A stretch of 64,000 nucleotides of DNA, from NCBI GenBank assembly GCA_037447655.1, contig JBBHKE010000766.1:126001-190000 (forward strand). The letters run 5' to 3'. The translations under genes were made by a program, and so were the position numbers. This DNA is from Zygnema cylindricum (Eukaryota > Streptophyta > Zygnematophyceae > Zygnematales > Zygnemataceae). Of the stretch, positions 56,101 to 64,000 are shown in pieces. The notes beneath the pieces are model-generated. The model was not told where the DNA came from. It saw only the letters and a program-made list of their open reading frames with translations, and made no database searches. Positions within the stretch are counted from its first letter, which is position 1, and each line of letters opens with the position of its first letter.

Positions 56101-57313
56101 TAAGTTCAAGTTTTTATCTGTCGTTTTCCTTTCAAACCTAGCGTCAACTACCTAAGCTGCGACCGTACAAAGAAATCGCAAATTCGTAAAGTACAATTTG
56201 CGTCATTCTCGAACTTAGGATGTACAAAAACTTGTCGTCTTGCGTTTTTCCGACCCACTGTCACGTCATCTTCAAACTTATCATAAAACACATCGGCAAT
56301 GTGTTTAAGCTAAGTAAAAATGTTTACACCAATAAGAATATATATTTCCACGTGGGAAAAGTTTTCAAAAGTTTTTGACTAAAAAAAGTTAAGGGCTGTT
56401 CGTTTTTGTCCGCATGCACCTTGTACGGTTTTTTTTTTTTGCATGTGCTCGAGGTTGCAGTGTCATTTTACGCAAAGTTGAAAAATCTGTGATTGTGAAA
56501 AACCTGCGAAGTCATGGCGGCCTGACAGGAGAGGTTTACGCAAAGAAATGTTGAACTGCCACGGCTGCAAGGCTGTAAGTCTACGATGTCACGCAATGAC
56601 ATGCGAGATACGGAATCATTTCAAAAATTACGATGTGTCTTGCGACCCTTCAAAAAGTTTAGAATATAAACGGTGCAGCAAAGACAAATTGTACAAGGTG
56701 ACAGCTCTCACGGGTATTGTTGACGGGTACAATCGTCACAAACTTAAGTAACAATTTCGATTAAACATATAGAGACACCTGAAATCCGGGTCCGCCGGAT
56801 CCGCGCTAAAATACAAAGTAAGTTTGCTAAGTTGCAAGTACATGGGGCCTTACCCTTAGTCAAATCAAGTCAATTTTGGGTAAAAAATTATGTAATCAGG
56901 AGAAAAGTAAGAAAATAGTTAGGTTGAGGTAACAAAAAAAGGAAAATTTAGGAAAAAATTGTAAAATATTATGGACATTATTGGAAAGTTAGTTTTGTTA
57001 AAGGTTTCGCGTCAATTTTTAAAAGATTCCTGAAAGAATTTTGGGTAACTTTTGAAAAAAATTGACGAAATTTACACAAAACTACAAGGTAAAAAAATGA
57101 AAAATTTATGAAATTTGATTACAATGTCAAATTTAGTGACAATGTCAAAATTTATTTCCGCTAAAATTATTTTAAAACACTTTCTTAATCAGTAAAGAAA
57201 AAAAAATAACTGGTTTCTTAATTCACTTTTAAAATTTCTTCTCTCTTCGTCCTTTCCATTTCGCATCCTCCCTCTCCACCCAATCCCTCCCTCCATCCCT
57301 CTCTCCCTCCCTC
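56101..57313. other. Repeat-rich intergenic DNA
   Basis: At 56391, TTAAGGGCTGTTCG resembles a Harbinger-type end. At about 56840, ACATGGGGCCTTACCCTTA is the mirror of AAGGTATGGCCCCATGT at 55132, so a larger, older element may enclose 55154-56100. An open frame at 56548-56751 has six Cys but no known motif. A CCCT-rich tract (57250-57313) leads to element C. Confidence 0.35.
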
Positions 57314-57901
57314 TGTTGGTTTTGTACGATTTTGGGTGACAAAATCCATCACCGATTTTACCCTACCACAGTCACATCATGGAGTACAACGGTTCGTACG
57401 GAATATCGATGGAATTTTCGGAGGACATTGGTTCGCTTTTCATGAGAACATTTGCATTTATTTGTAGTGTTGGCTGGGTAGCGGCAGACTTTGTACATGT
57501 GTCATTATATGATTGGACCAAGAGTGTAGGCATGATTTATTAGATGCACATTAGAAACATACAAATAGACATCATTGCAAAAGAGAAAACTTCGACCTTA
57601 ATCAGTCAATCATTCATAAAGTATTCGACCAACAGACTATAAAGAGTAGTGTTTAAAGATCAAGTTTTATCAGGAGAGTCTTTTCAATTGTACTTCCTAA
57701 ACTGTTATAATCAAAGCTACGCCTATCTGAAAACCTATCTCCATGGTCAGGATGTGATCGCTATTCCCCACTTTGTCTTCTAGTGCTATCTTGCTTATTC
57801 TTGTGACTCATTTGACCCATATCCGTGATATCTGCGCTAAAATATATAGGTTCGTGGCTGCGGGCTTGCTCCGGTAGCTCAGATTTCCTACCAAGGCAAC
57901 A
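57314..57901 (+). repeat. Element C 5' LTR (588 bp)
   Basis: Starts TGTTGGTTTTG and ends AAGGCAACA, with TGTTG/CAACA inverted ends, and is followed directly by a primer site. No matching 3' LTR is found in the window. Confidence 0.75.
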
Positions 57902-57916
57902 GGTTATGGGCCCACC
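57902..57916 (+). other. Primer-binding site of element C
   Basis: GGTTATGGGCCCACC, identical over 15 bases to that of element A and complementary to the anticodon arm of initiator tRNA-Met. Confidence 0.8.
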
Positions 57917-58008
57917 CTTAAGGGGGCCCAAGTGAGTTCAGAACTGTAGTTAGCCAAAGTAAAGACGACCATATACCAGAGGCCGGCAGTCAAGCCGAGT
58001 CGGGAAAC

Positions 58009-59250
58009 ATGTCCCGACATGAGATCCCTATTATACAAACATGCGATCAGAAATCAGAATTGGACAGCATTAAGGGAGGTAGCCTTGAGGAAGAGCCTCA
58101 AGGATCAGGAGAACACACGCAAAGATCACAAACATCCAGGGGATCCCTAAAAGACAGGATGGAGGCTATGCGAGCGGTCACAACGGCCTCATACTCAGAG
58201 AAGGGATGGAGATCAGAGCAAACATCTCTTATTTCAACAGCTTGCTAGTCAACGTCCATAAATCAAACACAAACGTCCCAATAGCATCAAATTTCACTGT
58301 CAATCTTGTCCTTCCCGCAAAGGTTCTTAGCTACCCTTACCTGGTTGGAGAACAAGGAGTCATCATAGTGGAATTGGGAGGAGGTCGTGGAGGATTTGCT
58401 GTGACAAGAAGACTTCACTGGTGTGATGGTGCCCAAGGTGGAGCCCATCAAGCAACAGCAGGGCGGTCAAAAGTCAAAAGACTGACAACAGGGTGACAAA
58501 CAATAGAAACACAAGTGTTTCTACTGTCAGAAGAGGGGTCATCAAATATCCGTTTGCAGGAAATCGAAACAAGACATGGGACACCAGCATGGAAGAACAA
58601 CAGATTTCACGAGTGTAAAGGAGTCCGTTGCATTGGCTGCAACAACAACAATTCCTCAAGGAGGAGATCTTCACGATTCAGATTGGATCATTGACTCAGG
58701 GACTTCGACTCACATGACATTCAGGCGAGACTAGCTAACAAATTACAAAACAATCTCTTGCACTAACATCCAAATGGCAGAGAAAAACACCACCACAACA
58801 TTGGGGAAAGGAGACGTCAAGATTGAGGTAACCATTCATGGTAGGAAAGCAACCAGAACCATCACAGACGTGCTTTACGTTCCTGACCTCAAAAGGAACC
58901 TCTACTCGCTTTCTCAAGCGCAGGACAGAGGCATAATGTCAACGTGGCACACACGTGGGGTAATTGAACTCACCAAAGCAGGGGAGCCAATTGCAGTAGG
59001 GGATCGCAGAGGAGACCGTATGTATCATCTCATCTCTTCTCCAAAGACGCATCAGCATACCCAACCGCAGATAGATGGGAGCAAGGTGAAAACCAACTCT
59101 GAAGGTAAGAACAACAACACAAGTGTTAGCATAGGCAAGAACACAGATATCAGAATTTGCACGATTATCTGCGTTAAGGGCACAACAACCAACTTCAACA
59201 GCACGGTAATCACAAAAGCTATCAAGGACCTAGATTCCCATAAGGGCTAA
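58009..59250 (+). pseudogene. Element C gag, zinc knuckle and protease
   Basis: Gag remnants lie at 58009-58496. A CCHC knuckle CFYCQKRGHQISVC is at about 58514-58556, then the protease active site WIIDSGTSTHMTF near 58687. The frame 58774-59250 continues the protease (TITDVLYVPDLKRNLYSLSQ), as normally seen just before the integrase. No integrase zinc finger or catalytic motif follows. The parts lie in more than one frame. Confidence 0.72.
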
Positions 59251-60790
59251 GGTGGCCAGCAAATAAATGCAGACTGCAACGACGCCAAAGAGATGGTCAT
59301 AGCAGCAGAAGAAATTGAGCAAACACAAATCTGCGTCAAACAGTGCACGGAAAAAGATTTCGGGAAAATTGCACATTGTAGGAAATCAAACAGCAATGAG
59401 ATAGTTCTTCTACTCATGGGGCTCGTAGAGTCTTACCATGCAGGAGAAGCCAAACAGTGGCTTAGCGTTGCCCATTGCGACAAAGGAAAGACCAACCAAG
59501 TCAAGGTTGGAAACAAAGAAATCATCGGGAGTGATGATAACGCCATTGTAAGCCAAAGTGATGTCTTGAGTTTAGTATAACAAGTGTTGATATGTGTAGA
59601 AACACAAAGGAACAAACAGAGGGAAGGGGAATTAAGGAAAGCGTAGAGGGCAATCAAACCAAATCAAAAGATGTATGCCCAAGAGAAGGTCAAAATTCTA
59701 ACCGAACAACTTGTGATAGCGAATTAACAATAGATGTTCAAATCAAAGAAAAAGAAAATAGAATCAGCAAAGACTCACTGCCTTGCAAGATAAATGGTAC
59801 TACTGGCAGCATGAACATTAGCCGTCAATACATGGCTAGACTTGATGAAGTGGCAGACAATCCTAGAGGGACAAATCTGCACAAAATGATAAGCAGCAAA
59901 AATCAGGCAAAAGATAAGTTGCAGAAAAGAAGGATAGAGAAGCTTGCTAAAAATCGAGATCCTATCCACAAATCATTTTGCAACGGAAGCGATGGTAAGC
60001 AAACGCAAGCCGACAAAGACCTCACAAAAATAGAGGGGAAGTTGGGAAGTTGTGGGAGACCCAATGGCGGTACAGATGGGGGAATGGTGTGCTTACCGAA
60101 AAGCACATTGGAGGAAGGAAAGGTCGAAATGAGCAGATCAACAGTAGCCAGGCCCAACTCAAAACATCCTAATGTCGCACAGGTATACCCAAGCAAGGGA
60201 GCATACAAAACCTCCACAGCATCGAAGGCATAGAATCTGGCTTAGGTCAAAGAAAGGATGGCAGTAAGTGAATCAATCATCAAACTTTCAAGCATAAAGG
60301 TAAGAGGTAGAGGAATGATTTATGCCAGAACCATGACGAGACACACAGAAAACATAGTAGAGAAACCTAGTTTTTCTAAGACCTGATTGAACCTTAAAAC
60401 ATCCAAAACAATGAACAAGTGGAAGTCTTACCAGGGCAGCCGAACGGTAACCCCAAGATGGAGAAGGCCCAAGGAGGTCAGACAGAGGATTCAGGTAACT
60501 CTAAGAGGGAGAAGGTCCAAGGATTCAGACAGGTATAGAAGATTTAAATGACGGAGAGTCATGAATCAACAACAGGATCAAGAATCCGACCACAGAGAAT
60601 CTGCATAAGAAGGAACCCACGGGAAAGGTAAAATTCCAAAACGTCTAGAAAAATGCGGAAATAGAAAACAGATTGACAAACTTAGCTGGAAAGAAAAAAG
60701 GCAGCTCAATAGATAGACGGGAGGGGCAGATAGTAACTCACCACATCACCTCACAGAGTAGCAAGATAGTTGGAGAACCAAAATCAGATT
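59251..60790 (+). other. Element C unidentified A-rich region with two open frames
   Basis: Where integrase and reverse transcriptase should be, there are two plus-strand frames, 59293-59577 (95 codons) and 59592-60233 (213 codons). They are rich in Lys, Ser, Thr, Asn and Glu. The second contains KDKLQKRRIEKLAKNRDP and scattered Cys, but no motif I recognise. Base composition is A-rich like the gag part. Bases 60440-60540 contain a repeated GGTAACYCYAAGAKGGAGA block. It may be a captured or replaced segment of a non-autonomous element. Confidence 0.4.
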
Positions 60791-61110
60791 TGACGTACAT
60801 CTCAAGTACACTAGTATTTCCGGTACAACACAAGTATAAGACGTAGGACTCATAACACATTATTTACCCAGACTTCCAAGTAGTAAACTACCGACTGTTT
60901 TTGGGAAACTTCTGAGTATCATATCTTTTCAGTGTTTATGCTACTCTATATTCTGATAGAGATTTGTGAGGTTTGGATGCTTGTATAAGAATTGGTGAGC
61001 ACTTGAAAACCGTTGTTTGGTATAATTCTTGATTTCTTCTGAGAGTGTATCATGTATACTTCTACTACTATTGATGCTCCTCCACATGCACCAGTAATTG
61101 TAGAACAACA
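60791..61110 (+). repeat. Element D partial 5' LTR
   Basis: Aligns with the last about 320 bases of the A2 LTR and ends TAGAACAACA. The gag ATG at 61052 lies inside it, as in A2. The primer site CGTTATGGGCATG follows at 61111-61123. Confidence 0.8.
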
Positions 61111-61980
61111 CGTTATGGGCATGTTATCAAGAATTCCTATCTTTTCGGGGAAAAAGTATGTGTACTGCGCGGATATGGTGGAGACACATTTTGAGAATGT
61201 TAATCTCTTGGACATATTGGATGGTTCTCTGGATGAATCTGATCTGTCATGGTCTAAGAAAAATACGCAAGCTCGTTCTATTCTGAAATTCTGTATATCT
61301 GAGGACTTAGCTATGTCTCGGATAAAAATGAAAAAAGCAATTGATATCTAGAAATCTCTTAAAAATGATTATGAAAAAGCTAATGTCCAAGAAAACTATT
61401 ATTTGCTGAAAAAAATTGGGACTATAAATACACTGGCGGTACAATGGCTGAATATTCTAACAAGTTTCGCATCCTTGTAGATGCACATGCTTGTGCAGGT
61501 GGGGAGTTTCATCAGTTTCAACAGGCAGCGTTGCTCATGAGGGGTCTCCCTCGTAGTATGAAAGGAGCATCTGATATGCTCAAACAGAAAGATAAAGCTA
61601 GTTGGACGTTACAGTTAGCCATCAATAATTTGCTAGAAGAGGAAGCTACATCTAATATTCTCATTATTGAGCAGGTAGAGGCTTTTAATTCAGAGTTGAG
61701 AGGAAAGGACAGTTTAATCAGCAAAGAAATCAGTCTAATCAGTTCAGACAATTTAATCATGGTGGAAATAGACAATCCAACAATGCATGTTTTTATTGTA
61801 GTGAGAGAGGTCATGGATACAGATTTTATCCTAAGCTTAAAAAAACTTACGATACAGGTTTATACAGGTCGGGATGGCAACAAAGTCAGTTTTACAAAAA
61901 CTTCACGGGGTCTACACCTCGCGGAAATGCACTATTTTCAGCGTCTTCATCACTCCAGGATGAGACTTTGACATTTTTTT
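61052..61980 (+). pseudogene. Element D gag, starting inside the LTR
   Basis: Opens MYTSTTIDAPPHAPVIVEQH and runs through the primer site to a TAG at 61349-61351. Homology resumes at 61444 (MAEYSNKFRILVDAHACAGG). A frameshift near 61705 destroys the Gln/Asn-rich and zinc-knuckle part that is seen in A2. Confidence 0.75.
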
Positions 61981-63290
61981 AGGAGGATGAAACGGATCTA
62001 TTCGCTATGGCGACAGCGATGGAGGGCGCGAAGGACCCTGGATGGATAACGGATACATGAGCGTCAGCCCATATGTGCTGGAACAAAGCCATCTTCAAAA
62101 ATCTGAAAACAACGCCGGAGAAAATATTTATTATGCTTGTGGAATGAGTGTTCAGATTCGTGCTGTGGGAGATGTGTCTTTACTAGTGGATGTGGAGGGC
62201 AAAGCAACTGAAAGAACTCTTCACAATGTCTTATTTGTGTCTGACTTTAAGAAAAATTTGTTTTCTACGTCTTTGGTAAAGAGTAAAGGCTTTGAGGTTA
62301 ATTTGAAATATGGTAGACAGGTTGATAGCAAGAATGGCAAAGTCGCAGTTACAGGTACAATAGATAATAGCAAGATGTACCGAATGCATATGGCTAATAC
62401 CAAGGAGAATGATGTTTTGTACTTCGGTGTTTTGCATTCAGATGAGTTGTGGCATATAAGATTAGGCCATGTAAACTATGATAGTTTGAGAAAGATGGTC
62501 CTTGCTGGAAACATAGAAGGTGTATCAATCACAAATCTGTTGGTCAAAACGTGTGATGGCTGCGCTTTGGGCAAAATCCACAGACTACCATTTCCTACAG
62601 AGTTTGAGCATCGGTCCACAAAACTTTTACAACAAATTCATTCGGATGTTTTTGGTTCTGGGAAAGTTCCATCTGCCAAGAGAATAAAATATATGGTCAC
62701 ATTCATAGATGATTTCTCCAGGTTTACAAAAGTTAACTTCATGAAGGAGAAGAGTGAAGTGTTTGGTCACTTCCAACACTATAAATCATATTTTGAAAAA
62801 CTTCATGATTTACCTATTTTGCGGCTCAGATCGGACAATGGTGGTGAATATACATCAAAAGAATTTGAAACCCTTTTACATGAGGAAGGTATAAGTCATC
62901 TTCTGACTTTTCCATATTCCCCAGAATAAAATGGGGTGTTGGAAAGATTAAATTGAACTCTCACGGAGAGCTCTAGGTCGATGCTTGCTGATAAAAATAT
63001 GGATCCAATATTCTGGGCTGAGGCTCTAAATTGTGCGGTTTATATTAAAAATAAGATAGGATCAAGATTAGTAGAATCTACTCCTTACCAAATCTCGACA
63101 GGTAGCAAACCAGATGTTATCCATTTCAAAGTATTTCGTAGTCAATGCTTTATCTTAGATACGTCTACGGACATATAAATGGAAACGAAGAGATCACCAG
63201 ATATTTTGTTAGGCTATGATGATCACTCAAAAGGGTACATAGTCTTTGTGTTTGAGAGGCGGAAAATGGTTGTAGCAAAGGAATATCATT
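61981..63290 (+). pseudogene. Element D protease and integrase
   Basis: Unlike A2, the gag/protease junction (GCGACAGCGATGGAGGGCG) is uninterrupted. The protease active site is lost by substitution and a stop near 62055. Integrase is open from 62042 to 62929, with WHIRLGHVNYDSL, CDGCALGKIHRLPFP, HSDVFGSGKV and RSDNGGEYTS. A stop then falls in the segment that carries the catalytic Glu. Homology continues to 63178 and beyond. Confidence 0.82.
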
Positions 63291-64000
63291 GTCAAAGATG
63301 AACTAGACTCGATAGATTTATTTCAAATGACAGAGCAACAAAAGCAGAAAAAAGTAGAGGAGTATGACATTCTAGATTGCATGCAAGAAATTGTCCAGCA
63401 GGTGCAACATTCTCCGGTGGTGACTTCGGAGTCAAACTCTCTCCAACTTCTTCAACAAGTTCAGTTCCAACAAGACCGACAGCACTCAATAAACACAAAT
63501 CGCAACCAGCGCAATCAGCCACACACGGATCGCAACCAGCGCAATGCTCGGCATCCGACGATCTCAGCCTCAGAATTTCCGGGGCGAAGAAGATCCAGCA
63601 GCCACCTGCAAGCAGGTTCTCACTTTGCCTACTCGGTAGCCTCAGGGGAGCCCTTGACCATCCAAGAGGCCTTCTCATCACCAGAGCGGAATCACTCGAT
63701 CAAGGTAGCAAATGACAAAATGAAGTCGATCATGGAGGCCAAACATGGGAGCTTGTGGAATTTCCTCCGACCGAAAGGCGATCGGCATCAAATGGGTTCA
63801 AGGTGAAGTTAAATCCCGAAAACACCATTGAACGATATAAGGCCTGACTTGTGGCAAAGGGTTATAATCAAAAGGAAGGAATCAATTTTGAAAAAACGTT
63901 CTCTCCAGTTGTAAGATTTCCGATAGTTAGGATTTCGTTGTCCGTAGGAGCTATAGAGAATATGGAAATATATCAGATGGATGTAAAGACAACATTTTTG
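63291..64000 (+). pseudogene. Element D linker and start of reverse transcriptase
   Basis: A Gln/Ser-rich linker (63330-63700) matches A2. Reverse-transcriptase homology starts near 63715 and includes LNPENTIERYKA and FSPVVRFPIVR-type motifs, with a TGA near 63846. The catalytic YxDD lies beyond the window. Confidence 0.7.

Larger units (their letters stand above)
60791..64000 (+). mobile_element. Copia element D (A2 family), 5' truncated, running off the window
   Basis: It starts within the LTR (ACGTACATCTCAAGTACACTAG corresponds to 31597 of the A2 3' LTR). The first about 390 bases of the LTR, including both tandem arrays, are absent. The left edge joins element C without a recognisable boundary. 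Gag, protease, integrase and the beginning of reverse transcriptase follow. Confidence 0.88.

Overview
The window looks like nuclear DNA of a land plant. Genes are split by GT-AG introns and sit in AT-rich DNA full of Ty1/copia LTR retrotransposons and small inverted-repeat DNA transposons. Three host genes can be supported. (1) An ALWAYS EARLY / LIN9-type gene (plus strand, 570 to at least 12453, 5' end outside the window) encodes the DIRP-domain subunit of the plant MuvB/DREAM cell-cycle complex. (2) A four-helix membrane protein of the DUF1218 family lies on the minus strand (16498-19330), converging with the first gene. (3) A class 3 (alpha/beta hydrolase) lipase lies on the plus strand (38863-49209). 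One of its introns has been invaded by a 5.7 kb copia element. I cannot name the species. DUF1218 proteins are known from land plants, and the repeat load suggests a large genome.

Layout: 1-14000 ALY-like gene, with two old inverted-repeat elements in its introns and a frame-scrambled 3' tail. 14000-16497 holds no clear gene. 16498-19330 is the DUF1218 gene, with a hAT-type MITE in intron 2. 19331-21472 is upstream DNA with a MITE. 21473-34676 is a full copia element (A) with perfect ACACG target duplications. It is interrupted by a second copia element (A2, 25242-31955, duplication AGAGG), which is itself interrupted by an inverted solo LTR of the A family (26810-27852, duplication CAATG). 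34700-38602 is repeat debris, an LTR of family B and a Harbinger-like element. 38863-49209 is the lipase gene, holding copia B (41408-47063, minus strand, duplication GATGC). 50038-56862 is an almost continuous run of MITEs. 57314-60790 is copia C, which has gag and protease but no integrase or reverse transcriptase. 60791-64000 is copia D, of the same family as A2, running off the end.

The most notable shared signal is the primer-binding site. Elements A, B and C have GGTTATGGGCCC directly after the 5' LTR, and A2 and D have degenerate forms. This is complementary to the anticodon arm of initiator tRNA-Met, not to the usual 3' end, which implies priming by a cleaved half-tRNA as in Drosophila copia. 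The A2/D family also places its gag start codon inside the LTR. Both the ALY-like tail and the 3' end of the lipase gene need small indels to read through, so either both genes are decaying or the assembly carries uncorrected indels there. Exon boundaries were deduced by hand from splice sites and phase. No database search was run, and family names rest on motifs I recognise.
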